This document shows positions 1-8,841 of a stretch of DNA of 64,000 nt, one piece after another. The stretch lies in the NCBI RefSeq assembly GCF_021049285.1, contig NZ_CP088017.1, positions 3,235,380 through 3,299,379 on the forward strand, read 5' to 3'. The position numbers were made by a program, and so were the translations under genes. The DNA comes from Ruania halotolerans (GTDB lineage: Bacteria > Actinomycetota > Actinomycetes > Actinomycetales > Beutenbergiaceae). Each line of letters opens with the position of its first letter. The stretch's first letter is position 1. Below the pieces are notes generated by a model. The model was not told the DNA's origin. It did no database searches and saw nothing but the letters and a program-made list of their open reading frames with translations.

Positions 1-2458
1 CACTGTCACCGAAGTCGATCTTTGCGACGGTGTTCGACCCGGTACCTTCCAGCGCCACCACTCGTCCCATGCCGTAGGCGTCGTGGGTGACCCGGTCGCC
101 GATGTCGAGCGTGGGCACCTCCCCACGCGGAGTGGCCGAGCCGAAGCTCGCCGGCCGCTCGCCCCGCGTGGTGGTCTGCACCGGAGCCGACGGTCCGCGC
201 GAGCCGCCACGCCCCTGCCCGGCACGTCCACCACCCCAACCGCTGCCCCCCGCTCGCAGGGCGGACATCGAGGACTCGGCCCGCTTCCAGTCGAGCAGCT
301 CCTCGGGCACATCGGAGAGAAACCGGCTCGCGGGGAACTCGTTCGGGAGGCCGAAGGACGTCCGGACGGCGGCCCGGGTGAGATAGAGGCGCTGCCTCGC
401 CCTGGTCAGCGCGACGTAGGCGAGCCGTCGCTCCTCGGCGAGTTCACTCGGGTCGGCGAGAGAGCGCTGGTGCGGGAATGTGCCGTCCTCAAGTCCGGTG
501 ACGAACACCATCGGGAACTCGAGCCCTTTGGCGGTGTGCACGGTCATCAGGGTGACCATGCCCTGATCGTCATCGGGGATCTGATCGGCATCGGCCACCA
601 GGGAGACCCGCTCAAGGAAGTCACCCAGGTCGCCCTCAGGATCAGACTCAGAGAATTCAGCGGCCACCGCGTGCAGCTCGGCGAGGTTCTCCACCCGGGA
701 GTGGTCCTGTGGATCGCTACTCGCCCGCAGCTCTGCCAGATAGCCGGACCGATCGAGGGCCGCGTCGAGCACCTCGGCCGGAGGTGCCCCGCCGTCCGCG
801 AGCGCCCGCAACTCACGCATCATCTGAGCGAACCCACGCACCGCCGTCATGGACCTCGTCGCAAGCCCGAGCACGTTGTCCAAATCCTCGATCGCGGCTC
901 CGAAGGAGACGCGTTCGCGTTCGGCGTGTGCGGCAAGCATCGCCTCGGCGCGGTCTCCGAGGCCACGCTTGGGCACATTCAGGATGCGGCGCAGGTTCAC
1001 CGAATCGTCCGGGTTGGCGATCGAGCGCAGGTAGGCGATCGCGTCCTTGATCTCCTTACGCTCGTAGAACCGGGTGCCGCCCACTACCTTGTAGGGCAGT
1101 CCCACGCGGATCAGCACTTCTTCGAGGGCACGGGACTGGGCATTGGTCCGGTAGAACACGGCCACGTCGCGCGGGCTGATCTCACCGGCATCGATGAGCC
1201 CGTCGATCTCCTCGGCAATGAACCGGGCCTCTTCGTGTTCGTTGTCGGCCACGTAGCCGATGATCTGGGCGCCGGCGCCGGAGTCGGTCCATAGGTTCTT
1301 GGCGCGCCGCTCCGGGTTCTTGGCGATCACGGAGTTGGCCGCGGACAGGATCGTCTGTGTGGACCGGTAGTTCTGCTCCAGCACGATGGTGCGCGCGTTG
1401 GGATAGTCACCCTCGAACTCGAGGATGTTGCGGATGGTGGCGCCGCGGAAGGCGTAGATCGACTGATCCGAATCACCCACCACGGTCAGCTCGGCGGGCG
1501 GGAGCGCGGCCGGCGCACCTTCCTCGGCAACCGAACCTGCGCCGTCGGGGCCGTCAGCACCACCGGTGGCACCGGTGAGCTCGCGCACGAGCACGTACTG
1601 GGCGTGGTTGGTGTCCTGGTACTCGTCCACGAGGATGTGGCGGAACCGGCGCCGGTAATGCTCGGCCACTGCGGGGAATGCCTGCAGCAGGTTCACCGTG
1701 GACATGATGATGTCGTCGAAATCGAGGGCATGAGCCTGCCGGAGCCGCTCATTGTAGAGACGGTACGCGGCGGCAAGGTTCTGCTCGAACGGGTTCGACT
1801 CCCCCGCGGTGGCGGCATAGTCGTCCGGGTCGATGAGCTCATTCTTCAAGTCGGACACCCGGCGGCTGAACGCCTTCGGCGGGAATCGCTTGGGGTCGAG
1901 GTCCAGTTCCCGGCACACCAGCGTCATCAGCCGCTGGGAGTCGGCGGCATCGTAGATGGAGAACGAGGATCGGATCCCGAGGGTCTTCGCCTCGCGCCGA
2001 AGGATCCGCACGCAGGCGGAGTGGAAGGTGGAGACCCACATCGTGGCGGCACGCGGCCCCACTAGCTCCGCGACGCGCTCGCGCATCTCCGCTGCGGCCT
2101 TGTTGGTGAAGGTGATCGCGAGGATCTGCCCCGAGCGCGCTCGACCGGTGGCCAGCAGGTACGCGATCCGGTGGGTCAGCACCCGGGTCTTGCCCGAACC
2201 GGCACCGGCAATGATCAGCAGTTGCCCGCCCGAGTGCTCCACAGCCGCCTTCTGCTGCGGGTTCAGCCCATCCAGGAGCGCTTCGGCGGCCAACGACGGC
2301 GGCCCCTCGCTCCCGCCGCGGGCCTGGCCTCCATCGTCGCTCACCTGGCCCGCGTCATCGTCGCGGTCGCGACGTGGCATCGAAGGCAGGTGCGAGTCAC
2401 TGCCCTCGGGCACGGTCGCACTCGGGAACAGCGGAAGATCGTCGAACAGTGATGTCAT
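1..2458 (-). CDS. pcrA: ATP-dependent DNA helicase PcrA/UvrD (3' end outside window)
   Basis: Superfamily 1 3'-5' helicase used in DNA repair and in clearing replication blocks. The reverse strand from ATG 2458 has an acidic, disordered leader, then LNPQQKAAVEH and the Walker A segment AGAGSGKTRVLTHR, then ITFTNKAAAEMRERV (motif Ia), TFHSACVRILRR (motif Ib region) and the Walker B LVDEYQDTN. At the window edge the reading frame shows GMGRVVALEGTGSNTVAKID, the C-terminal PcrA Tudor-like motif, so only about 15-20 residues are missing. The N-terminal leader, rich in Asp, Arg and Gly, is typical of actinobacterial PcrA. The gene is transcribed alone and has no partner in the window. Function is confident; the exact start is less so because no strong ribosome site precedes it. 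Confidence 0.95.
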   Translation of the reverse strand, partial: MTSLFDDLPLFPSATVPEGSDSHLPSMPRRDRDDDAGQVSDDGGQARGGSEGPPSLAAEALLDGLNPQQKAAVEHSGGQLLIIAGAGSGKTRVLTHRIAYLLATGRARSGQILAITFTNKAAAEMRERVAELVGPRAATMWVSTFHSACVRILRREAKTLGIRSSFSIYDAADSQRLMTLVCRELDLDPKRFPPKAFSRRVSDLKNELIDPDDYAATAGESNPFEQNLAAAYRLYNERLRQAHALDFDDIIMSTVNLLQAFPAVAEHYRRRFRHILVDEYQDTNHAQYVLVRELTGATGGADGPDGAGSVAEEGAPAALPPAELTVVGDSDQSIYAFRGATIRNILEFEGDYPNARTIVLEQNYRSTQTILSAANSVIAKNPERRAKNLWTDSGAGAQIIGYVADNEHEEARFIAEEIDGLIDAGEISPRDVAVFYRTNAQSRALEEVLIRVGLPYKVVGGTRFYERKEIKDAIAYLRSIANPDDSVNLRRILNVPKRGLGDRAEAMLAAHAERERVSFGAAIEDLDNVLGLATRSMTAVRGFAQMMRELRALADGGAPPAEVLDAALDRSGYLAELRASSDPQDHSRVENLAELHAVAAEFSESDPEGDLGDFLERVSLVADADQIPDDDQGMVTLMTVHTAKGLEFPMVFVTGLEDGTFPHQRSLADPSELAEERRLAYVALTRARQRLYLTRAAVRTSFGLPNEFPASRFLSDVPEELLDWKRAESSMSALRAGGSGWGGGRAGQGRGGSRGPSAPVQTTTRGERPASFGSATPRGEVPTLDIGDRVTHDAYGMGRVVALEGTGSNTVAKIDFGDS

Positions 2459-2522
2459 GGCCAGACGAGCCTATGTGCTCATACCGACATGGCTGGACCG
2501 GTATCCACAACCGTGGCCGTGG

Positions 2523-3806
2523 TCACAAGAGAAAGTAGCCGACGACGCCGGCGCCGATCACCGCCGCCCACGCCGGCACGTTCCACCGGGTCTGCGCGAT
2601 GAACACCGTCACCGCCAGCGCCAGCGTGGCCGGGGAGGTGATTCCCTGGGTGAACACCGGGTCATAGAGGGCGGCGGCGAGGATACCCACCACGGCAGCG
2701 TTCACACCGAGTAGCGCCTGGCGGGCCGAGCGGATGTGCCGTAGCCGATCCCAGAATGGCAGCACTCCGATCACCAGCAACGCGGCTGGGAGGAAGATCG
2801 CCAGCAGTGCGATCCCGGCACCCACCAGGCCCGTTGGTGCCACGGTGGAGCTGGCGCCGAGGAACGCGGCGAAGGTGAACAGTGGTCCGGGAACGGCCTG
2901 TGCGGCACCGTACCCCGCGAGGAAGGTGTCGTGACTGACCAGACCGGTCGGCACGGTCGCCGTCTCGAGCAACGGCAACACCACATGCCCACCACCGAAC
3001 ACCAGCGAGCCGGCCCGGTAGAACACGTCAACCAGGCGCACGGTCGGGTCGGCCAGGAGACCGGCCAGAATCGGCAAACCGACGAGCAGTACGGTGAACG
3101 CTGTCAGACTCACCATTCCGGCTCGGCGGGAGACCCGCAGCTCGAGCGCGTTGTCGTCACCCCCGGCACCCTCAATCCCCCGGAGCCAGAGAAGACCCGC
3201 CCCTGCCCCAACGGCGATCGCCACCACCTGGATCAGGGCGCCGGGCACGAGCAGCACCACGACCATCGCGGCCGCCGCAATGGTGGCTCGCCTGGCGTCC
3301 GGGGTGAGAGTCTTGGCCATTCCCAGCACGGCCTGCGCCACGACGGCCACGGCGGCGGCCTTCAACCCGAGCAACCACCCGGCACCGACGCCATCCCCCA
3401 ACGAGGTCACGCCGAAGGCGAAGGCCACGAGCAGGATCGCCGAGGGCATCGTGAACGCGAACCAGGCGGCCAGGAGACCACCGACTCCAGCCCGCTGCAG
3501 GCCGAGTGCCATCCCCACCTGGCTGGACGCGGGGCCGGGGAGGAACTGGCACAGGGCCACGATGTCAGCATAGGAACGCTCACTCAGCCACCGTCGCCGC
3601 GTCACGACGGCGTCCCGGAAGTACCCGAGGTGGGCAACGGGCCCGCCGAAGGACGTCAGGCCGAGGCGGAGGAACGTCCAGAAGACCTCGCTGACGGTGC
3701 CGGGGTGCCCTCGACCAGAATGGACCGCACCCACAGAGTCACCCGTCGCCGTCGTCGGGAGCGCGTCCGTGCTCATCCTCGACAGCACGCCGGCTGGTGA
3801 GCTCAC
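2523..3806 (-). CDS. chrA: ChrA-type chromate transporter
   Basis: Inner-membrane transporter of the CHR family (chromate efflux or anion transport). It has the long, two-domain form of about 400 residues. Each half carries the family signature: FLRLGLTSFGGPVAHLGYFR and FLPGPASSQVGMALG in the first half, YRAGSLVFGGGHVVLPLLE and AVPGPLFTFAAFLG in the second. Ten or more hydrophobic segments are visible. Start choice is uncertain. GTG 3806 has GAGG six bases upstream but overlaps the upstream gene by 68 bases; ATG 3776 and GTG 3734 (just after the upstream stop) would also leave the whole CHR domain. Co-direction and overlap suggest co-transcription with the small coiled-coil gene. Actual chromate specificity is inferred from family only. 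Confidence 0.9.
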   Translation of the reverse strand: MSSPAGVLSRMSTDALPTTATGDSVGAVHSGRGHPGTVSEVFWTFLRLGLTSFGGPVAHLGYFRDAVVTRRRWLSERSYADIVALCQFLPGPASSQVGMALGLQRAGVGGLLAAWFAFTMPSAILLVAFAFGVTSLGDGVGAGWLLGLKAAAVAVVAQAVLGMAKTLTPDARRATIAAAAMVVVLLVPGALIQVVAIAVGAGAGLLWLRGIEGAGGDDNALELRVSRRAGMVSLTAFTVLLVGLPILAGLLADPTVRLVDVFYRAGSLVFGGGHVVLPLLETATVPTGLVSHDTFLAGYGAAQAVPGPLFTFAAFLGASSTVAPTGLVGAGIALLAIFLPAALLVIGVLPFWDRLRHIRSARQALLGVNAAVVGILAAALYDPVFTQGITSPATLALAVTVFIAQTRWNVPAWAAVIGAGVVGYFLL

Positions 3807-4092
3807 GCAGCGCCTCGTCGAAGAAGTCCTTGACCTTGGACCAGTTCACCGTGGCCTCGGCCAGGTGATGTTCGAGGCGCTCGATCTCTGCGTGCTGCGC
3901 CTGGTGTTGACGGCGTTCGAGCTCAGCGCGGAGCTGACTCACCGTCGCCTCAGTCTCGGCCAGCAACCGCGCGAGCGCGGCATCGATCTCCTCGAGTGAG
4001 CGTGGGGAATCCGGGTGGCGGGAACGGGCGACCTCGTCACGGACGGGCCCCTGGCCGTCGAAATCCGCAGCGCCGGAATGTGGGACGTTCAC
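3739..4092 (-). CDS. small coiled-coil protein, function unknown
   Basis: A 117-residue charged protein with no signal peptide or membrane segment. Residues about 30-95 form a predicted coiled coil rich in Glu, Arg, Ala and Leu (IDAALARLLAETEATVSQLR followed by several LE/HH heptads), and the tail is acidic. It lies between the phosphate cotransporter upstream and chrA downstream on the same strand, 10 bases from the former and overlapping the latter, so it probably shares a transcript with both. I do not recognise the family. Codon usage looks like its neighbours, and there is no better reading frame here, so I take it as a real gene. A helper of the membrane transporters is possible but not shown. 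Confidence 0.6.
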   Translation of the reverse strand: MNVPHSGAADFDGQGPVRDEVARSRHPDSPRSLEEIDAALARLLAETEATVSQLRAELERRQHQAQHAEIERLEHHLAEATVNWSKVKDFFDEALRELTSRRAVEDEHGRAPDDGDG

Positions 4093-4102
4093 GAGCGACC
4101 TC

Positions 4103-5374
4103 TCACGCGATGCTGGTGGCAGCGATCAGCACACCGGGCACCACCACGAAAACGCCGAGTACCCACAGCGCGGCGAACGACTTGTTCTCTGCGGACCGGT
4201 TGGCGAGCCACTGGGCGGCGCGCACCGGGAGCGCTCGCAGGAATGGCAGCCCGAAGATCACCACAGTCGCCGTCAGGTTGAACAGCAGGTGCACCAGCGC
4301 CACTTGCAACCCGATCGTCGCGTCCACCCCGCTGAGTCCGAGTGCGGCAATCAGCGCCGTCACCGTGGTGCCGATGTTGGAGCCGAGAGTGAACGGATAG
4401 ACCTGCCGCAGGGTGAAGGTCCCCGATCCTGCTAGCGGGATCATCAAGGAGGTGGCGGTCGAGGACGACTGGACGATCGCGGTCACCACGGCGCCCGAGG
4501 CGATCCCACTCATCGGGCCGCGCCCGATCGCAGCATGCAGCACCTGCTTGGCCCGGCCGACCATGAGCACCTTGAGCACCTTGCCGATGAAGGTGATCGA
4601 GATGAGGATCAGCGCCACGCCAACCGCGATCGTCACGATCCCGCCCCACGGCGCCGGGACGGGATCCGTGACCGAGCCCACCAGATCCTTCAGCGGTGCC
4701 GTCGCCCCACCCACGATGTCCACACTGCCGGGATCCACCCCGCCCACGCCAGTGAGCGCTCCGGCCAGCGTGCCGGAGACTCGCTCCAGGAATCCGGTGG
4801 CCAACTCCAGCGGGAGCAGGATGACCACGGCGATGAGATTGAAGAAGTCGTGCACGGTCGCAGCAGCGAACGCTCGCCGGAAGTCGTCCTTGTTCCGGAT
4901 CATTCCGACGCTCACCAACGTATTGGTGAGCGTGGTGCCGATGTTGGCGCCCATGATGATCGGGATTGCGATCTCGAGCGGCAGTCCACCCGCCGCCAGC
5001 CCAACGGTGATGGACGTCGTCGTGGAGGAGGACTGGGTGGCTGCGGTGGCCAGGACGCCCACCATGAGAGCCACGATCGGGTTGCTGGCGAAACTGAACA
5101 GGGCCTCGGCCTGGCCGCCGGTGGCAGCCTTGAACCCTGCCCCGATCACACCGACCGCCGAGATCAGCACGTATACCGAGACGACGACGGAAAGCCAGTT
5201 GACGACGGAACGCGCCGTGCCTGCGGGAACGAGAGCGTCGAACGGACCGCGCAACGGCGACTCGAGGACTGGCACATCCGCGTCGATTGCGAGCACCGGG
5301 CCAGCGCCCACCTCGGGTGCGCGAACCGAGTCCTCAACGAGGTCACTCTCACGCGCGAGGGCCTGCTGGCTCAT
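4103..5374 (-). CDS. Na+/phosphate cotransporter family protein
   Basis: Membrane protein of the Na/Pi-cotransporter family (PF02690, NptA/YjbB-like) that moves inorganic phosphate with sodium. The duplicated family signature is plain: ATQSSSTTTSITVGLAAGG with IPIIMGANIGTTLTN in the first repeat, and IVQSSSTATSLMIPLAGSG with PFTLGSNIGTTVTALIAALG in the second. Around eight hydrophobic segments follow a cytoplasmic leader of about 55 residues. A PHO-box-like set of 11-base repeats lies about 70-100 bases upstream, which fits control by phosphate starvation. The downstream coiled-coil gene and chrA follow closely. Direction of phosphate movement cannot be read from sequence: NptA-type proteins import, YjbB is reported to export. 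The PHO box favours import. Confidence 0.92.
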   Translation of the reverse strand: MSQQALARESDLVEDSVRAPEVGAGPVLAIDADVPVLESPLRGPFDALVPAGTARSVVNWLSVVVSVYVLISAVGVIGAGFKAATGGQAEALFSFASNPIVALMVGVLATAATQSSSTTTSITVGLAAGGLPLEIAIPIIMGANIGTTLTNTLVSVGMIRNKDDFRRAFAAATVHDFFNLIAVVILLPLELATGFLERVSGTLAGALTGVGGVDPGSVDIVGGATAPLKDLVGSVTDPVPAPWGGIVTIAVGVALILISITFIGKVLKVLMVGRAKQVLHAAIGRGPMSGIASGAVVTAIVQSSSTATSLMIPLAGSGTFTLRQVYPFTLGSNIGTTVTALIAALGLSGVDATIGLQVALVHLLFNLTATVVIFGLPFLRALPVRAAQWLANRSAENKSFAALWVLGVFVVVPGVLIAATSIA

Positions 5375-5444
5375 CCACCGATCCCGTCACTCATGGGCAC
5401 ACCATCAGTCAACCGGCTCGGCGAGTTGTACGCGTCGGACGGAC

Positions 5445-5473
5445 CGAGAACACGAGGTGAACATCAGGTGAAC
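5445..5473 (-). promoter_or_regulatory. PHO-box-like direct repeats (PhoP/PhoB site)
   Basis: On the minus strand, reading toward the Na/Pi cotransporter, GTTCACC occurs at 5473-5467 and again at 5462-5456, exactly 11 bases apart. A third, weaker copy GTTCTCG sits at 5451-5445, another 11 bases on. Seven conserved bases plus four spacer bases is the known PhoP box layout of actinobacteria. Position and target gene agree, so I rate this a probable phosphate-starvation activator site. Confidence 0.75.
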
Positions 5474-5502
5474 AAATCGCGGGACGTGCGAGTCGCGGCG
5501 AG

Positions 5503-5850
5503 TCAGCTCCAGAGAACAGCGATGGCCACGTTCACGGTAGTGAGCCCCGCGATGGCGCCGAGGAATCCTCGCGTGACCTTCTCGGAGTTCCGGTTGCCGT
5601 AGATCGCCAAGGCGGTCACCACGAGTGCGATCACCAGCTTCACACCGATCTTGATGTTGTTCGGCTCGTCACCCGCCACGCCGGCGGAGGCGATGCCCAC
5701 CATCAGGATCCCGGCGATCAGCGCCGTCAGAATGCCGTGCAGCACTCCCTTGCTCAGTGTCACCGAGCGCATCCCGTACACCGCGCCACCGAGCACGAGG
5801 GCCCAGCCGAGCAGGTGCAATACGAGCACGATGTTGTACACAATCTCCAT
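5503..5850 (-). CDS. small integral membrane protein, function unknown
   Basis: A 115-residue protein made almost wholly of four hydrophobic helices: residues about 4-24, 35-55, 67-85 and 95-114. The loop GDEPNNIKIG between helices 2 and 3 and the RNSEKVTRG turn before helix 4 are the only polar stretches. Gly-rich helix 1 (HLLGWALVLGGAVYGMR) recalls small actinobacterial membrane proteins without assigned roles. It lies downstream of the MFS exporter on the same strand with a 46-base gap, and upstream of the PHO box, so it is probably not part of the phosphate unit. No motif points to an activity. Confidence 0.8.
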   Translation of the reverse strand: MEIVYNIVLVLHLLGWALVLGGAVYGMRSVTLSKGVLHGILTALIAGILMVGIASAGVAGDEPNNIKIGVKLVIALVVTALAIYGNRNSEKVTRGFLGAIAGLTTVNVAIAVLWS

Positions 5851-5896
5851 GATGCTGACAGTACGTCAGTTCCCTATCGAAGACGAACTCGCTCGC

Positions 5897-7441
5897 TCAA
5901 CGGGCGTGCCGGAGAGTGGTGACCGCGACCCCGACCGCCAGCAGCACCAGGACCGCCCCGATCAGCGAGGTGAGCCCGACTCCGCTGGTGAATGCAGCCT
6001 GCGCGGAGGCGACGAGATCAGCCGCCTGCGCCGGCGGCAGCGACCGGGCCACCTCGACCGCCCCGCCGAGCGTCTCACCGGCGGCCTGGGCATCGGCTGC
6101 GGGAACCCCATCAGGGAGCATCACGTTCCGGGCATAGGCGCTGCTGAGCAAACCACCGAGCACTGCAGTTCCGAGAACTGAACCCACTTCATAGGCCGTC
6201 TCGGAGATCGCGGAGGCGGCCCCGGCCTTGTCGGCAGGCACGGCGGTCAGGATCAGGTCGTTCGAGACGGTTTCGGCGCCGCCCACGCCCACGGCAACCA
6301 GCACGAACGCAGCCATCAGCAATCCCAGCGACGTACTGCCGCCGCCCACGGCGATCATCAGGTACCCACCGGCGGAAAGCACCAGTCCCCCTGCCACCAC
6401 CACGACCGGGCGCACCCGGCGCACCAGCCGAGCAGCCAGGAGCCCTGCGGCGATCGTGCCGACCACGCCCGGCAACAGCACGAGGCTGGCCCGCATCGGG
6501 CCCAGCTCATGCACGAGCTGCAAGTCCTGGGAGGCGAAGAACAGGAAGCCGACCATCGCGAACACCGAGAGCAGGTTGATCACCACGGCGCCGGAGAACG
6601 CACCGCGGCGGAACAGGCTCATCTCGATCATCGGGTGCGGGAGCCGGAGCTGCCGGCGCACGAATGCCGCCCCGAGCACCAGCCCGACGGCGAAGGTCGC
6701 GATCGCGAACGCCGTCACCCCGTCCTTCGCGAGAGTCTTGATCGCAAAGACCAGCGAGGTCATCGCCACCAGCACCAGCGCCACCGACGCCAGATCGATA
6801 GGTCGGGATTGCCGGTCCCCCGACTCGGGCAGGAACACCGGAGCGAGCACGAGGAGCAATACCAGCACGGGGACCGCGATCAGGAAGACCGACCCCCACC
6901 AGTAGTGCTCGAGCAGGAACCCGCCCACGACCGGTCCGAGCGCGGCGCCCGCCCCGAAGCCCGAGGCCCAGACAGCAATCGCCGTGCGGCGCTCGTTCCG
7001 GTCCGTGAACACGTGCCGGAGCAAGGACAGGGTGGAGGGCATCAGCATCGCACCGAAGAAGCCCAGCAACGCGCGGGCGCCGATAAGGACCTCGACGGAT
7101 GGTGCATATGCGGCAAGGACGGAGACGGCAGCGAAGCCGGCCGAGCCGATCATCAGCATGCGCCGTCTGCCGAACCGGTCCGCCGTCGCACCCATCGGCA
7201 CGAGGAGACCGGCGAGCACCAGCGGGTAAACGTCGATCACCCAGAGCAGCTGAGTACCGGAGGGCCGGAAGGATTCGGAGAGCTGAGGTAGCGCGAAGTT
7301 GAGCACCGTGTTGTCGATCGCGATCAGCAGCACGGGCAGCATGAGCACCACGAGAGCCACCCACCGTGCGCGCCTACCTAGCTCTGGCGATCCAGCTGCC
7401 TCGGTGGGCACCGCGCTGGGGGCCGGCGACGAGAGGGTCAT
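5897..7441 (-). CDS. MFS drug exporter, DHA2 (14-TMS) family
   Basis: Proton-driven multidrug exporter of the EmrB/QacA type, 514 residues and about 14 membrane helices. Visible signatures are LLIAIDNTVLNFALPQL (motif D1), GATADRFGRRRMLMIGS (motif A), LLGFFGAMLMPSTLSLLR and GFGAGAALGPVVGG (motif C, typical of antiporters). The start is ATG 7441, because AAAGGAGGT sits seven bases upstream; an upstream in-frame ATG at 7477 would place this ribosome site inside the gene. A TetR gene is transcribed away from it and a 17-base inverted repeat lies between them, so repression by that TetR and induction by a drug-like ligand is the likely scheme. Substrate unknown. Confidence 0.92.
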   Translation of the reverse strand: MTLSSPAPSAVPTEAAGSPELGRRARWVALVVLMLPVLLIAIDNTVLNFALPQLSESFRPSGTQLLWVIDVYPLVLAGLLVPMGATADRFGRRRMLMIGSAGFAAVSVLAAYAPSVEVLIGARALLGFFGAMLMPSTLSLLRHVFTDRNERRTAIAVWASGFGAGAALGPVVGGFLLEHYWWGSVFLIAVPVLVLLLVLAPVFLPESGDRQSRPIDLASVALVLVAMTSLVFAIKTLAKDGVTAFAIATFAVGLVLGAAFVRRQLRLPHPMIEMSLFRRGAFSGAVVINLLSVFAMVGFLFFASQDLQLVHELGPMRASLVLLPGVVGTIAAGLLAARLVRRVRPVVVVAGGLVLSAGGYLMIAVGGGSTSLGLLMAAFVLVAVGVGGAETVSNDLILTAVPADKAGAASAISETAYEVGSVLGTAVLGGLLSSAYARNVMLPDGVPAADAQAAGETLGGAVEVARSLPPAQAADLVASAQAAFTSGVGLTSLIGAVLVLLAVGVAVTTLRHAR

Positions 7442-7519
7442 GACCTCTACCTCCTTTTGAGCGACGAGGTGCCGCACGGCTGCTAGGGGCCGAGCACACC
7501 CCGTTACTATACCGGCTGG

Positions 7520-7536
7520 ACGGTTAAGTAAACCGT
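7520..7536. promoter_or_regulatory. TetR operator candidate between MFS exporter and its regulator
   Basis: A perfect inverted repeat, ACGGTT-AAGTA-AACCGT, lies in the 128-base divergent region. It sits 34 bases before the TetR start and 79 bases before the exporter start, where it could block both promoters. Size and symmetry match TetR-family operators. Confidence 0.6.
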
Positions 7537-7556
7537 GATGTCGGTTACCCGTCGAG

Positions 7557-7562
7557 TACCCT
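7557..7562 (+). promoter_or_regulatory. -10 element of leaderless tetR transcript
   Basis: TACCCT ends seven bases before the ATG at 7570 and no ribosome site is present, so transcription should start at or next to the start codon. Confidence 0.5.
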
Positions 7563-7569
7563 GACTGTC

Positions 7570-8118
7570 ATGCCGCCGCCCCCGGCAGCACGCCTCAAAG
7601 TGCTGCACGCCTTCGCTGAGATCCTCGTTGGCCAAGGCGAACGTGCGGCCACGTTGGAAGCGGTGGCCGAACGCGCCGCCGTCTCCAAGGGCGGCCTGCT
7701 CTATCACTTCCCTTCAAAGGAAGCGCTGGTCGACGGCATGGCCAGCCACCTTGGCGAGCTCGTCGCCGCTGACGTCGAGCAGATGCGCGCAGCACCGGAG
7801 GGCCCTGTGGCCTACCTGATCCGGACATCGGTGCACTCGGACACCGATTTCGAGCTGTGCTATGGCGCAGTGGCCACGCTCGCGCGCGGTTCCCACACCC
7901 ACGCGGCCGAAGCCCTCCTCGCCGCACAGGAGGCATGGATCGACACTCTGGCTGAGCAGGTGCCGGACCGCCGCGTGGCCCGTGCCTTGGTCCACCTCTG
8001 CGACGGACTGGCCGCGGACACCGAGATCCGGATAGTCGCGGGGCTGGAGCGGATGGCGCGTGACGATCTGGACGCCCTGGTCAGCGTCGCTGAGGCGATC
8101 GCAGACCTCGGACGGTAG
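7570..8118 (+). CDS. TetR/AcrR family regulator of the adjacent MFS exporter
   Basis: A 182-residue repressor. Residues about 9-55 form the TetR helix-turn-helix domain, with LEAVAERAAVSKGGLLYHFPSKEALVDGM as recognition region (KGGLLYHFPSKE is the family hallmark). The rest is the variable ligand-binding and dimer domain. It is divergent from the MFS exporter and shares the operator-bearing intergenic region, so it probably controls both genes. The start ATG 7570 fits a leaderless transcript. The ligand cannot be predicted, but by analogy with TetR/QacR pairs it is probably an exporter substrate. Confidence 0.9.
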   Translation: MPPPPAARLKVLHAFAEILVGQGERAATLEAVAERAAVSKGGLLYHFPSKEALVDGMASHLGELVAADVEQMRAAPEGPVAYLIRTSVHSDTDFELCYGAVATLARGSHTHAAEALLAAQEAWIDTLAEQVPDRRVARALVHLCDGLAADTEIRIVAGLERMARDDLDALVSVAEAIADLGR

Positions 8119-8126
8119 GGACGCCG

Positions 8127-8777
8127 TCAGGCCGTCAGTGCGGTGAGCGCCTCCGCGATCGGGGTGCGACCTCCGACGAACGGCACTGTTGTGCCGACGG
8201 TGTCCTGGCGCGCCAGGACCTGCGCAGCAACCTCGGCCACGTCGGCGCGCGGGACGTCGCCACTGACCTCGCTCACCGCGATCGCGCCAGTTCCGGGCCC
8301 ATCCGTGAGCCGGCTGGGCTGCAGAATCGTCCAGTCCAGGGCGGACTCGCGGAGGTGCTCGTCAGCGGCCGCCTTGGCCTCGGCGTACGGATAGAAGCTG
8401 GAGTCCTCGGGTACACCGTGGTCCGGACCAGCGCCGAGATAGGAGACCATGACGAACCGCAGAATCCCGCTCAACTGAGCGGCGTCCATCGTCCGGATCG
8501 CCGCGTCCCGATCGACGGCATACGTGCGGTCTGGATCACCTCCGCCAGCTCCGGCCGACCAGACGATGGCGTCGTGGCCGGCGATCACCTCGGCGATTTG
8601 CGTGGCCGAGAGGTTCTCCACGTCGGCCACGACGGCGGAGGCTCCGGTGGCCTCGACGTCCGCCGTGTGCGCAGGGTTGCGGATCACCGAGGTGACCTCG
8701 TCCCCGCGACCGGTCAGCAGCGGTGAGAGCAGGAGGGCGATCTTCCCGTGCCCTCCGATAATGGCGATACGAGACAT
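8127..8777 (-). CDS. NAD(P)-binding atypical SDR protein
   Basis: A 216-residue Rossmann protein of the NAD(P)H-binding, atypical short-chain dehydrogenase type (YwnB/YhfK-like). The N-terminal MSRIAIIGGHGKIALLL gives the GGxGxxA dinucleotide site, VVADVENLSA matches the adenine-side Asp, VWSAGAGGG the NAAG-like region, and MVSYLGAG with YPYAEAKAAADEHLR contains a Tyr-x3-Lys pair. Such proteins act as reductases, epimerase-like enzymes or redox sensors, and the substrate here is unknown. It is convergent with the TetR gene, leaving only eight bases between stops, and stands alone as a transcript. Family assignment is solid; role is open. Confidence 0.85.
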   Translation of the reverse strand: MSRIAIIGGHGKIALLLSPLLTGRGDEVTSVIRNPAHTADVEATGASAVVADVENLSATQIAEVIAGHDAIVWSAGAGGGDPDRTYAVDRDAAIRTMDAAQLSGILRFVMVSYLGAGPDHGVPEDSSFYPYAEAKAAADEHLRESALDWTILQPSRLTDGPGTGAIAVSEVSGDVPRADVAEVAAQVLARQDTVGTTVPFVGGRTPIAEALTALTA

Positions 8778-8841
8778 GCGCCTACGCTAACCCGTTCACC
8801 GGCCGGTGGCGCCCTGACCCCGCGCGCCAGGGCGCCGCGAT

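Noticed and set aside
83-1294. 403-residue open frame on the plus strand
   Set aside because: Antisense shadow of pcrA; composition is Arg/Gly/His-rich and has no family features.
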